IMG/VR virus record: IMGVR_UViG_3300046683_000574
Span: 1-39,998 of that record
Reading direction: 5' to 3' (one strand)
Origin: a virus
Length of the DNA stretch: 39,998 nucleotides
This document shows, one piece after another, positions 28,282-36,291 of this stretch. Both the position numbers and the translations under genes were made by a program. Under the pieces are notes generated by a model. It made no database searches. It was not told where the DNA came from and was given only the letters and a program-made list of their open reading frames with translations. Position 1 is the first letter of the stretch. Each line of letters begins with the position of its first letter.

Positions 28282-29386
28282 GCTGGATCTCCAAGGACGC
28301 CACGCGCTCCGTGAGTTCCTTCACGGCGTTGACCAGTGCCGCGATGATGGCGGTGGTGGTGAGCGCCAGCGATGGCTGGTCGCTGTCATGGCCGCCGCTA
28401 CCATCGTGCAGTTCCATGCCGATTGCCTGGACGGCTTCCGGGATGACCTCGGCCACCTCCTGCGCGACAAACCCCAGTTCAGTCCTGGGAGGCCTCGTAT
28501 CGGCATCGCGCCGAGTGCGCTGAAAGCTGACGGGGCGCAGGCGCAGAACAGCATCCAACCCCAGGGCCGAGTCCTCGATGGATGACTTGCTGCGCGCGTC
28601 GGAGATGTCGGCGTAGGCGCCGTGGCCACCGATCTGCCCGATGTTGTTGAAGAACAGGAAGTCACTGGTACGCGCCACGAAGAAGTTGCCGCCGGTCGTC
28701 ACGTACTGCAGCGTGCCGGTGGTGGCGTTAAAGTCGAGATACCATGACGGCGAGAACTGGAAGGCGACACCAGTGCCGCCGGCACCCATGAAGGTCTGGC
28801 CGCCTCGCGCCTGGACTGCGCCTGTGGCCTGGATGATGGTGCCGTAGAGGTTGCCGCGCACGGTGATGTTGCCGCTGGTATCGATCGTGGCGTTGGTGGT
28901 GCCGCCCTCAACGAACCGCCAGGCGCCATCGCTGGTGGAGCGCCCCAGGTAGTAGTTGGGGGCAACTGAGAAAGTACCGCTTGTGCTGTTGAAACTGCTG
29001 GCACTCACCTGACCGGAGAAGGTTGCCGTATTGCCGGTCAGGGTGCCGGTGAACGCGCCAGCTGCAGCGTTCACGGTGCCGGTGATACCTGCGTTGCCAT
29101 TGACGGTCAGGCCGCCTGATCCAATCGTGGCAGCGCCTGCGGTCAGTGCGCCGCCAGCGACAACGTTACCGGCAGCGTTCAGGGTGCCACTGACACCCAG
29201 CGTGCCGTTCACCTGGAGATTGCCAGCGACTATGCCCCCGGTGACCGGCAGATAGCCGGATGCCAGGGTGTGGATGGCGCTGTCGGCTGCCACCCAGTTA
29301 GCGTTCAACTTGCCACCCCACGTATCTTGCGAGGCTCCAACTGTTGGTAAATCGAAACCGTAGTTCGGGGTGGTGGTGTCGCTCAT
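28274..29386 (-). CDS. Tail fibre with C-terminal S74 self-cleaving chaperone
   Basis: 370 aa, ATG 29386. N-terminal virion-attachment motif TTTPNYGFDLPTVGASQDTW, shared with the fibre at 30535, then a repetitive Gly/Thr/Asn-rich shaft (GTLNAAGNVVAGGALTAG and following). The last 110 residues are a peptidase S74 intramolecular chaperone: SDARSKSSIE with the Ser and Lys positions of the autocleavage dyad, LRLRPVSFQRT, then LGFVAQEVAEVIPEAV and a C-terminal coiled coil. S74 domains assist trimer folding and cut themselves off. No enzymatic depolymerase motif was seen in the shaft. Confidence 0.85.
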   Translation of the reverse strand: MSDTTTPNYGFDLPTVGASQDTWGGKLNANWVAADSAIHTLASGYLPVTGGIVAGNLQVNGTLGVSGTLNAAGNVVAGGALTAGAATIGSGGLTVNGNAGITGTVNAAAGAFTGTLTGNTATFSGQVSASSFNSTSGTFSVAPNYYLGRSTSDGAWRFVEGGTTNATIDTSGNITVRGNLYGTIIQATGAVQARGGQTFMGAGGTGVAFQFSPSWYLDFNATTGTLQYVTTGGNFFVARTSDFLFFNNIGQIGGHGAYADISDARSKSSIEDSALGLDAVLRLRPVSFQRTRRDADTRPPRTELGFVAQEVAEVIPEAVQAIGMELHDGSGGHDSDQPSLALTTTAIIAALVNAVKELTERVASLEIQRA

Positions 29387-29414
29387 GACAGCGCTGCGCT
29401 CCGTCCGCTATAGT
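29385..29414 (+). promoter_or_regulatory. Promoter-like sequence of the first endonuclease cassette
   Basis: ATGACA at 29385-29390 (one mismatch to TTGACA), an 18-base spacer, then TATAGT at 29409-29414. It is oriented toward the endonuclease gene. The similar position in the second cassette has TATAAG at 35621 but no good -35. Confidence 0.5.
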
Positions 29415-29487
29415 GCGGGACGACAGAGGTGTAGCGAGCACCACTGCCGCCCCTAACCCCGAACCTTTGCGAGAAGGATCGAAGCTG

Positions 29488-29988
29488 ATGCCAGATACCC
29501 CATACCGTTACCGGCCGCACCTGAGTGCCTATATCAGGAAGTGGAAGGCTAAACAGCCGAAGGCTCCTCGCGTTCCTAAAACGGTCGAGGAAACTCGCGC
29601 CAAGAAAACCGCGTATATGCAGAAATATCGAGCCTCGAATAGGGGCAAGATCAACGAGGCCCAGCGCGCAGGCTATGCTGCGAGAGGCAAACATACTTAT
29701 GCGCACAAGACACGTAATAAGCTCACGAAGCACAACCATGTCCGCAACCTTGAACTGCTGGCAGCCAGACCAAAACCGGACTGCTGCGATGTATGTGGAG
29801 GAAATCGCGGCATGATCGTGTTTGATCACTGTCACCGGACCAATCACTTCCGTGGATGGCTGTGCAATGGCTGCAATCGCGCGCTCGGTTTCGTCGATGA
29901 CGATCCCCAACGCCTTAGAATGCTGGCGGCCTACCTGGATCGGACAAAGAATGGCCAAGGTGCTCAACTCAACATCCCAGGCCTCTAA
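29488..29988 (+). CDS. Endonuclease VII-type (HNH) endonuclease, cassette 1
   Basis: 166 aa from ATG 29488, with AGAAGG about ten bases upstream. The C-terminal 65 residues carry the Endo VII zinc and catalytic pattern: CDVCGGNRGM, DHCHRTNHFRGWLC, then GCNRALGFVDDDP. The N-terminus is a basic helix (KKTAYMQKYRASNRGK). The gene is on the plus strand inside the minus-strand structural operon, with its own promoter-like sequence, and its stop overlaps the convergent gene by 4 bases. It is probably a mobile (homing-type) or resolving endonuclease. A paralogue sits at 35697. Confidence 0.85.
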   Translation: MPDTPYRYRPHLSAYIRKWKAKQPKAPRVPKTVEETRAKKTAYMQKYRASNRGKINEAQRAGYAARGKHTYAHKTRNKLTKHNHVRNLELLAARPKPDCCDVCGGNRGMIVFDHCHRTNHFRGWLCNGCNRALGFVDDDPQRLRMLAAYLDRTKNGQGAQLNIPGL

Positions 29989-30308
29989 CGGATGCCCGCT
30001 GGCGGCTTGCCAGGCCAGGGGATGGGCGGCGTCAGCGCTGTTTCAACGGGATCGTCAGCAGTGGAAATCTTCCAGGTGGCGCCAGCATCAAATGGCATCA
30101 GGATCAGCCAGCCAAGGGGGCCGAGGCCGCGGCGACGCCCCTGCCATCCGACCTGGCGTAGATAATCCTGGCGGTTACCTTCGCTCAGCACGCCCTTGGT
30201 GCGCGTTGGCTGCTTGGCATCGAGCACGTAGAGCGGCTGGCCGCTGCATGCCACCCATTGCGGGTTGGGCTGCGCAGTGTTGGACATCGAGCCGGCGAAT
30301 GTGGCCAT
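29985..30308 (-). CDS. Tail-region accessory protein
   Basis: 107 aa, ATG 30308. Small strand-rich protein (QPLYVLDAKQPTRTKGVLSE, WLILMPFDAGATWKI). The GATWKIS motif matches GTTWKIS in the 73-aa protein at 26461, suggesting a related structural unit. No domain recognised. It ends head-on against the first endonuclease gene. Confidence 0.6.
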   Translation of the reverse strand: MATFAGSMSNTAQPNPQWVACSGQPLYVLDAKQPTRTKGVLSEGNRQDYLRQVGWQGRRRGLGPLGWLILMPFDAGATWKISTADDPVETALTPPIPWPGKPPAGIR

Positions 30309-30317
30309 CGTTGCCTC

Positions 30318-30533
30318 CTATGCTCCGTCTGGAATGGTGCGCTCGGTCTGCATGTCCCACTGCGGCTGTGGCTGCGTCTGGCGCTGCAACTGCTGCCCCA
30401 CGCTGTCGATGATCGGTGCGCTGACCTCGAACGGCAGTGGATGCTTGCGCATGACGAACATCACCACGTTCCACTGCTCGGCGGTGAGCGTGGCGGACAG
30501 CGGGCGGTTGGGTTCGATCGGCTGCATGTCCAT
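30318..30533 (-). CDS. Small tail-region protein
   Basis: 71 aa from ATG 30533 just after the fibre stop; an alternative Met lies two codons later. EPNRPLSATLTAEQWNVVMF and FEVSAPIIDSVGQQLQRQ suggest a small alpha/beta protein with a Gln-rich tail. The pattern RPLxxTLTxEQWNxVxxxL is frequent in phage tail-region genes of unknown function. Confidence 0.6.
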   Translation of the reverse strand: MDMQPIEPNRPLSATLTAEQWNVVMFVMRKHPLPFEVSAPIIDSVGQQLQRQTQPQPQWDMQTERTIPDGA

Positions 30534-30534
30534 G

Positions 30535-31734
30535 TCAGACACCCGCCACCGCAGCCCAGGTGCCGCCACCTCGTGAGACGTAGAGCGTGGCGCCGACTGC
30601 GCCGCCTGTGCGGGAATAGAGCGAGCCGACCGGCTGTACAGACGCCGGCGCTGCGCTGCCCATGGTCCAGCTCACGCCACCAGGACCGCGGATCAGGCCA
30701 CCGCTGAAGGTGACAGCGCTAAAGTCGATGCCCCACGCGCAGGCAAAGGCTGGTGCCCCTGTCGTATTGCCCACGACGGTGCCTATGATTGTGCCGGTGG
30801 TCTTCATCGGCCAGTAACCGTAGCAATCACCCACTGCAAACCCGACATCCCAACCGGATGTTGGCCCCGTGGTTGCGGTTGCGCTTGTGCTGTAGGCGCT
30901 ATCCTTACCTTTGGTGCCCGACACGGCATCACTGGCCCAAAGATTAACCTTCATGCCGTGTTTCGACGAACAGGTGGCGCCGGTCTCTGTGCCGACATCC
31001 AGTTCGTAGCCGCAGACCTCTTCCCAGTAGGTCGCGCCGTTTTGCAGGATCACGATGTCATTCGAGGCAAACACGCCGCCCATCGGCGTGGCCGAGGCGC
31101 CGCCGCCGTTGTGAGCGGCATAGACGCCGGTTGCATTGCCGACATAGAAGTTACCGGAGCCGATCGTGGTCGCGCCGCTTTGCTGAAAGTGAATACCCAG
31201 GCCAGTACGGCCTCCCCCTGCCCCCGCCTGGGGGCCGCCTAAGAAGGAAAAGTATCCAGCCCCACTGCCCGCTACGGTATCGGCATTGATCGAGTGGACC
31301 TCGGCACTGTAGCCTGCACTGTTGCCACTGCTGCTATTGGTGCCCTGCATCAAATAATCGAAACGGCAGAGTTCTGGCTGGGTTGCGGCGGCGTCGGGGT
31401 AACTGCGCCACAGATTGATATGCAGCCCGCCTTGCAGGTCCGGCACGATAGCGAGGCTGCCGTTGGACCCGGATGGCGTTGTGATTGTCGCTGGCGATCC
31501 GGCCGCGCCGCCGGCCAGTGTGATATGGTTCGGCTGATCGGCGCCAATGCTGACGGTGCCGGATACGGTGCCTCCTTTTAGCGGCAGCCACGGGCCGGAC
31601 GGTAAGCCACCGGAGCCAAGCAACGCATCCAGCACGTCGGCGTTTGTATTTAGGTGAAATCCCCACTGGCCGTCGTCCATGTCATAGTTCGGCTTGAACA
31701 GGCCGAGGTTCGGGGTCGTCGTGTATTCGCTCAT
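30535..31734 (-). CDS. Tail fibre or spike-like protein
   Basis: 399 aa from ATG 31734, overlapping the upstream stop (ATGA). The N-terminus (TTTPNLGLFKPNYDMDDGQW, then LNTNADVLDALLG) follows the same plan as the fibre at 28274, indicating a shared virion-attachment module. A LPLKGGTVSG shaft and Gly/Ser/Thr-rich beta repeats follow; the C-terminus ends in a compact WAAVAGV unit. No S74 domain or polysaccharide-lyase motif is seen, so it probably binds the host surface without cutting it. Confidence 0.7.
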   Translation of the reverse strand: MSEYTTTPNLGLFKPNYDMDDGQWGFHLNTNADVLDALLGSGGLPSGPWLPLKGGTVSGTVSIGADQPNHITLAGGAAGSPATITTPSGSNGSLAIVPDLQGGLHINLWRSYPDAAATQPELCRFDYLMQGTNSSSGNSAGYSAEVHSINADTVAGSGAGYFSFLGGPQAGAGGGRTGLGIHFQQSGATTIGSGNFYVGNATGVYAAHNGGGASATPMGGVFASNDIVILQNGATYWEEVCGYELDVGTETGATCSSKHGMKVNLWASDAVSGTKGKDSAYSTSATATTGPTSGWDVGFAVGDCYGYWPMKTTGTIIGTVVGNTTGAPAFACAWGIDFSAVTFSGGLIRGPGGVSWTMGSAAPASVQPVGSLYSRTGGAVGATLYVSRGGGTWAAVAGV

Positions 31735-32288
31735 GATACTGCCACCACATCGAACGGGCCTGGCGCCCAGACGCCGGGCGTGTTGCCGCACAGCGCGACG
31801 GTGCCGAAGGTGCGGAACAGCAGCGTCGTCTGGTTTGTCATCTCATACGGCCCGACGCCATAGCCTCCCACGTCGTAGGGGGAACCCAGGCCGCTGCCTG
31901 GCGGCACCAGATTGTGAAACGTTGCATACCGACCGGTGCCCCAGGTGAACGTGCCGAAGCCCAGCGGCGCAGGCGCGCTGTAGACCTGATAGCCCGACGC
32001 CGATACGCGCAGCTCGTCGTACATGTTGCCGCGCACAACGGATGTTGCCTGCTCGGTGCAGAGCAGATTGCCGCCGGTCAGCGCGTCGTACAGGTTGACG
32101 GTGTCGATCAAGCCCCAGTCGGAGCCGCAAGCTGGCCACTGCACGCTGGCAGTGTTGGCAGCGAAGCCGGCTTCTGCGGTCTCCACGAACGTGGCAGGAC
32201 GGCGCACATAGCCGACGCCCGATACCTCAGTGCCGGCCACGATCAGCGCCATGAAGCAATTGAAGGGATAGGTGATGGAGGTGGCCAT
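31731..32288 (-). CDS. Hypothetical tail-region protein
   Basis: 185 aa from ATG 32288, overlapping the HiPIP-fusion stop as TGATG; the longer frame to 32594 lies inside that gene and is rejected. Begins TSITYPFNCFMALIVAG, then strand-rich segments with three Cys residues (WPACGSDWG, LLCTEQA, ALCGNTPG). Aromatic and Gly-rich end (YDVGGYGVGPYEMTNQ). Likely beta-sandwich or fibre-associated. Function unknown. Confidence 0.6.
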   Translation of the reverse strand: MATSITYPFNCFMALIVAGTEVSGVGYVRRPATFVETAEAGFAANTASVQWPACGSDWGLIDTVNLYDALTGGNLLCTEQATSVVRGNMYDELRVSASGYQVYSAPAPLGFGTFTWGTGRYATFHNLVPPGSGLGSPYDVGGYGVGPYEMTNQTTLLFRTFGTVALCGNTPGVWAPGPFDVVAVS

Positions 32289-33739
32289 CAGGTGGTCACT
32301 GACTGCAGTTCGGCGGCGGACAGCACACGGGGCCAGTAGCGGATGCGGCGGACGTGACCATTGATGACATGATCGAACGCCCACGGCCCCATGCCGACTG
32401 ATAGGTATGTTGCGGTTGTCTGCGCAGCCGACGAGTTCGCGGCGGACCCTGTTGCGCCCCCGTTGAGGCAGACGCCGACCGACGTGGCATTGTTGATCGT
32501 GCCGCACATCTTGTTGGAGGCGCCCGCGGTAACGGTGCCAACCGCCGCAGCAGAACCGCCGCCGGCGCGCGTGAACCCGGTGTTTGTCAGCCACGTTCCG
32601 TTGTTGATGTTGCTATCCCCGATCCCTGCATAGAAGCTGGTCGGCACTGCGGTATCGAAGTCGGCCGACAGCGAATAGGTGCTGGGATTGAACCAAGCGC
32701 CGATGGCCGCATAGCACTGATCCTGGGCGCGCGTGACCGCCGCGGTTGTCGTTGCGATGTAGCTCGTGGCGAATGCGCCTGCTTCGACCTGGACACCCCA
32801 GGCATAGATACCCTGACCCACAACCCCGACATAGGAGCGGTTGTCACCCGTGCCGGACACGACGGTGCATAGTCCGATAGCGACTTGAAGCGCGGTGTTG
32901 CCGGCCACGGTGGTGAAGGTGAACGAGCAGCGATACCAGCCATTGCCAACGGCGGTGATGGATACGGCGCGGCCCGTTAGTCCGGCAGCAAGATCGGCGC
33001 CGACAACGGCGGTTCCCGCGGTCAGATCATAATACGCGACTGAGACGCAGGTCGTCCCTCCAGTGACATTGATCTGAAAGTAGGCATTGACCGGGCCCGC
33101 CTTAAAGAATGTCGTCAGCGTGTAGGTCGTGGTCGCTGAGACTGGAATGCCTGAGAGGTAGAACTGTCGCACTGAGTTCGTGGTGTCGATGGCGCCGACC
33201 AGCGCTGTGGTGGATGTGGCGCCGTCTGGGGTTGTGACCGAGCCGCCAAGAGCAGCGCCGAGTGGCCCCCATGACCCACCGATCACGGAGGGGAAGAGCA
33301 CATTGGTGCGCGCCTCCTCGATCAGCAGCCCGCGCGGTGCATGGGTCACCGGGTCATAGTCCCAGCGTGGCGCGTTGATGGCTGCCGTCCGCAGCGTGCC
33401 GGTCGAATCGAGATACGTGCCCGCGCTAGCCCGTGTGAAGGTAACGCTGGGCGGCATCGTGGCGCTCATGAACGACAGATCGAGGGTTACGCCTGGGGGG
33501 ATGAGCCCTGGATTGAGCCCGGCGAGTTGGCCGGCTCGCGGACGCCAGGTCACCTGCTGTGAATACAGCTGGCACCAGCCAGCGGCAGACACTGGCCCCT
33601 CGATGCGCGCGCAGGAACTGGACGGGACGTAGTGCCGGCACATGCCGCAGCGCTCGGCGCCGCCGGCGGGGGTGTAGCGTGCTGCCGCCTTGGTGGCTTT
33701 GGGCGTGCCGCGGAGGGCGAGGCGCTGCAGGACTGCCAT
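32288..33739 (-). CDS. HiPIP-like Cys4 module fused to a concanavalin-type tail protein
   Basis: 483 aa from ATG 33739 (TGATG overlap; an upstream Met overlaps the adaptor gene). Residues 31-56 carry C-x2-C-x8-C-x12-C with the context RCGMCRHYV and SAAGWCQLY, very like high-potential iron-sulfur proteins and small phage HiPIP-like genes. Residues 85-150 show the phage pattern VTFTRASAGTYLDSTG ... RGLLIEEARTN, followed by a jelly-roll carbohydrate-binding-type region and a second concanavalin-like half. It is probably a tail or capsid surface protein that binds sugars. Whether it really holds an Fe-S cluster or a zinc ion is unknown. Confidence 0.75.
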   Translation of the reverse strand: MAVLQRLALRGTPKATKAAARYTPAGGAERCGMCRHYVPSSSCARIEGPVSAAGWCQLYSQQVTWRPRAGQLAGLNPGLIPPGVTLDLSFMSATMPPSVTFTRASAGTYLDSTGTLRTAAINAPRWDYDPVTHAPRGLLIEEARTNVLFPSVIGGSWGPLGAALGGSVTTPDGATSTTALVGAIDTTNSVRQFYLSGIPVSATTTYTLTTFFKAGPVNAYFQINVTGGTTCVSVAYYDLTAGTAVVGADLAAGLTGRAVSITAVGNGWYRCSFTFTTVAGNTALQVAIGLCTVVSGTGDNRSYVGVVGQGIYAWGVQVEAGAFATSYIATTTAAVTRAQDQCYAAIGAWFNPSTYSLSADFDTAVPTSFYAGIGDSNINNGTWLTNTGFTRAGGGSAAAVGTVTAGASNKMCGTINNATSVGVCLNGGATGSAANSSAAQTTATYLSVGMGPWAFDHVINGHVRRIRYWPRVLSAAELQSVTT

Positions 33740-34416
33740 CAGAAGCACACCGCGACTTCCGCGCGCAACGGTGCGCCGCTGTAGTCCGATTGCTGTTTTG
33801 CCAAGTCCGCCCGTGTCACTGCCTGCTGAAACAGCGCATCCATCTGCGTCGCGCGGTCATCATCGAGCGCCCAGATCGCACCCTGTTTGATCACCCCGTA
33901 AAGGTAAACGGAATAGAGGTTCTCAAGAATCGGGTTGGTGTCGGTGGGGAGGATTAACGGCCTCGGCTTGCGATACCAGCCCATTAGCACGCTCTGCGGC
34001 ACCCAGGACGGGTCTGGAGGGCTTGGCACCTGGGGGTGAGGCAGGAACTCGATGCAATTCGCCACCAGCCTGTAGGCGACGCTGGGGCCGCTCAGCGCGG
34101 TGATGGCGTCGTAGGGCTGCCATCCGATCGGAGCATATTGGTTACTCCAATGTCCGCTCCACTCGTCCTTCAGCACGAGCAGCTCGCCGGTGGTGTTGTC
34201 CCTGATGCTCTCCATGGTGGCGAAGTCACTCGGCAGCGCGATGTAGGGCGCGTCGATCGGCTGCACCGCAGACGCCACCTGGCAGCGCGCGCGCAGGGTC
34301 TCGGCCAGCTCGGTTTCCACTGCCAGCACCCAGCCCGGCATGACGCCATTGGTCAGGATGTCCTGCCGGTTCAGGTAGCTGGCCACGTCGGCCTGGAGCT
34401 GCGCGAGCGATGCCAT
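33739..34416 (-). CDS. Head-tail adaptor protein
   Basis: 225 aa from ATG 34416, coupled to the Ig-like gene (TGATG); a longer frame from 34494 lies inside that gene. LAQLQADVASYLNRQDILTN, the ELAETLRARCQ helix, DAPYIALPSDFATMESI, and late segments LYSVYLYGVIKQGAIWALDD and MDALFQQAVTRAD fit the phage adaptor family that seals the portal and connects the nozzle. The length and position downstream of capsid genes agree. Confidence 0.75.
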   Translation of the reverse strand: MASLAQLQADVASYLNRQDILTNGVMPGWVLAVETELAETLRARCQVASAVQPIDAPYIALPSDFATMESIRDNTTGELLVLKDEWSGHWSNQYAPIGWQPYDAITALSGPSVAYRLVANCIEFLPHPQVPSPPDPSWVPQSVLMGWYRKPRPLILPTDTNPILENLYSVYLYGVIKQGAIWALDDDRATQMDALFQQAVTRADLAKQQSDYSGAPLRAEVAVCF

Positions 34417-34907
34417 CAGGGGGCCGTCACCACCACGCCGTTGCTCGGCGGCGCTGCGGTGGTTCCCAGCGCATTGGTGGCGCTCACGACACACGTTGCC
34501 GTCTTGCCAACGTCATCCGCCACGACAGGCAGCGATGCCGTGCCGCCTGTTATGTCGGCGCCATCCAGCTGCCACTGATAGGCGTAGCTGTGCGGCTCTG
34601 CTTGCATGCCCTCCCAGTTGCCCATGGTGCAGGTGAGTTCGCTGCCGACTTGCTGCACATGCGGCACATCGACATTGACCGGGGGTGTGGTGGGCACCGG
34701 GTCAGGACCACCCCCCTCCGGTGCATCGATGTCCAGCACCGGCTCGTATTGGCTGCTCTCCAGCACCGCGCCGGCGGCCGCAGTCTCCACGCCCTGCGCG
34801 AGCGCCATATCGCCGGCAGCGCTGAGAGCCTCTGCCTCGGGATACAGACGTATCAACAGCACCTGGTCGAGGCCCTCGACCAGCACCGGCTCGATGGTGC
34901 CGCTCAT
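34416..34907 (-). CDS. Ig-like domain protein, paralogue of its upstream neighbour
   Basis: 163 aa, ATG 34907 in ATGA overlap. The N-terminal 60 residues (VEGLDQVLLIRLYPEAEA, then MALAQGVETAAAGAVL) match residues of the 122-aa protein encoded just upstream. A Pro-rich linker leads to a C-terminal Ig-like beta sandwich (SELTCTMGNWEGM, SYAYQWQLDGADITG, ATCVVSATNALGTTA). Ig-like domains on phage particles commonly bind carbohydrate at the host surface or mucus. It may decorate the capsid or tail. Confidence 0.75.
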   Translation of the reverse strand: MSGTIEPVLVEGLDQVLLIRLYPEAEALSAAGDMALAQGVETAAAGAVLESSQYEPVLDIDAPEGGGPDPVPTTPPVNVDVPHVQQVGSELTCTMGNWEGMQAEPHSYAYQWQLDGADITGGTASLPVVADDVGKTATCVVSATNALGTTAAPPSNGVVVTAP

Positions 34908-35272
34908 GGCTTGGTCTTTGGCGCTGGCTGCCCTGGCATCACCTGGGGCGCCACTGCGGGATCGCCCTCGATCCAGATCGGCTCCTGCTGCGCCGCGACC
35001 AGCGTCGCGCCCTGCTCCCAGGTTTCCTTGCCCTGCGCGAGTGCCTTGGCTGCCACGTCCTCGGCGCTGTCGGCGTCGGGATAGAGGCGATGCAGCAGCA
35101 CGGGGTCGATACCCTCGACCATCGTCGGCTCGGCGCCCTTGGTCTCGGGCGTCTGTGCGACGTGCCCCGCCATCGGCGTCATGCTCCCAGCGGTTGCCGG
35201 AGCGCCACCGACGCCTGGCGTGGGCTTCATGCTACCGGCATGCGGAGCGTCGTGTTTCGTTGGGCTGGCCAT
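34904..35272 (-). CDS. Short paralogue of the Ig-like protein
   Basis: 122 aa from ATG 35272, with AAGGAG eight bases upstream; an earlier Met is five codons ahead. A Pro/Thr/Gly-rich N-terminus is followed by VEGIDPVLLHRLYPDADSAE and AAKALAQGKETWEQGATLVA, the segment shared with the next gene. It ends in a Pro-rich tail without an Ig-like domain. Tandem duplication with gain or loss of the Ig domain is likely. Probably a virion component. Confidence 0.7.
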   Translation of the reverse strand: MASPTKHDAPHAGSMKPTPGVGGAPATAGSMTPMAGHVAQTPETKGAEPTMVEGIDPVLLHRLYPDADSAEDVAAKALAQGKETWEQGATLVAAQQEPIWIEGDPAVAPQVMPGQPAPKTKP

Positions 35273-35283
35273 GGTGGTCTCCT

Positions 35284-35607
35284 TCAAATCTTGCGGGCGT
35301 CGTCGGTCCTGAACACGCGGTTGTCGCGCTCATCCAGCCAGGCATTGAGCGCCTTCTGGTCTTTCGTGATGCCCAGCTTCTGGAGCTGCTGCCAGATCAC
35401 CATCGGAATGCGCGCGACGTGGGTGATGCCGTCCGGGTTCGGCCGGTGCTTGTCGAAGTTGGACGCCAGTTGCTTGGCGCTCTCGACAATGGGACGGGTG
35501 TTCTGCGAGGTGATGATGACCGGAAGCCCGGTTTCCGCATCGGTCACGATCTCGGTTGACCGCTGCGTTACCGGGTTCCAGGTCTCGAAGAACGGTCTGT
35601 CGGTCAT
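35284..35607 (-). CDS. Hypothetical head-region protein
   Basis: 107 aa, ATG 35607. FFETWNPVTQRSTEIVTDAE, then SAKQLASNFDKHRPNPDGIT and VARIPMVIWQQLQKLGITKD, with a closing helix. This arrangement is common in podophage genomes next to the capsid gene, but its function is unknown; a head-completion or decoration role is possible. The second endonuclease cassette is inserted just upstream and divergently. Confidence 0.65.
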   Translation of the reverse strand: MTDRPFFETWNPVTQRSTEIVTDAETGLPVIITSQNTRPIVESAKQLASNFDKHRPNPDGITHVARIPMVIWQQLQKLGITKDQKALNAWLDERDNRVFRTDDARKI

Positions 35608-35696
35608 AGCGGGATGCCGCTATAAGCGGGGCGTTGCTGGCTCTCCCAAGCCAACAGCGCCCCTGACCACGATCCTACTGGAGAGGACCGAAGCTG
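35608..35696 (+). promoter_or_regulatory. Leader of the second endonuclease cassette
   Basis: CCGCTATAAGCGGG (35617-35630) parallels CCGCTATAGTGCGGG at 29405-29419, both small inverted repeats with a TATA-like core. The 3' part also parallels the first cassette: CGCCCCTGACC, then GAGAGGACCGAAGCTG before the ATG, versus CGCCCCTAACC and GAGAAGGATCGAAGCTG. Carried with the gene, it probably supplies promoter and ribosome-binding site. Confidence 0.55.
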
Positions 35697-36275
35697 ATGC
35701 CATCCAACGATGATGAGACGCGCAAAGCAATTGTCTCTGCGTATAACCGCATGTATGCGGCGAAAAACCGCGAGCGCATCAAAGCTAAGGCGCGCGAACA
35801 CTACCTGAAGAACCGTGAGGCAATTCTTGAAAGAAACCGCGCTCGTGTCGAAGCGTGGCACCAGGAAAATCCCGAGGCAATTCGCGAGCACAAGGGTCGC
35901 TATCGCGAGAAGAACCGCGGCAAGCTTAGGGCTGCCCATCATAAATACATTCGGGATGAAAACGGCGAGATAACCGCCCAGGAGAAGAGGCACCAGGAGC
36001 GCAACCGCGAGCAGCGGGCGCTTGACCTGGAGGCAATGGCTGGAAGGCGACGACCGGAGGTCTGCGATGTGTGCGGCGGCCCGCCGGACCCTAAGAAGGG
36101 GATGCATTACGATCATTGCCACCGGCTTGGCCACTTCCGTGGCTGGCTGTGTCGTGGGTGCAATCTCATCTTGGGATACGCAAAAGATGACCGCAGCCGG
36201 CTGCTTAAGCTGGTTGCTTATCTCGACCGCACCCAAGATGGTCCTGCTCGTCAGTCTAGCCTCCATGGAGTATAA
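35697..36275 (+). CDS. Endonuclease VII-type (HNH) endonuclease, cassette 2
   Basis: 192 aa, ATG 35697 with GGAGAGGA upstream. The C-terminal nuclease has CDVCGGPPDPKKGM, YDHCHRLGHFRGWLC, then GCNLILGYAKDD, the Endo VII zinc and catalytic layout. The N-terminal 100 residues are a long basic coiled coil (YLKNREAILERNRARVEAW and following) different in detail from the first paralogue. It ends 16 bases before the capsid stop and is transcribed against the structural operon. A mobile endonuclease near a conserved capsid gene fits homing behaviour. Confidence 0.85.
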   Translation: MPSNDDETRKAIVSAYNRMYAAKNRERIKAKAREHYLKNREAILERNRARVEAWHQENPEAIREHKGRYREKNRGKLRAAHHKYIRDENGEITAQEKRHQERNREQRALDLEAMAGRRRPEVCDVCGGPPDPKKGMHYDHCHRLGHFRGWLCRGCNLILGYAKDDRSRLLKLVAYLDRTQDGPARQSSLHGV

Positions 36276-36291
36276 GTATAGTCACGCACTT

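Noticed and set aside
33739-34494. Longer start for the adaptor protein
   Set aside because: The extra N-terminus reads antisense-like Arg-rich sequence inside the Ig-like gene; ATG 34416 gives a normal adaptor start and a TGATG overlap.
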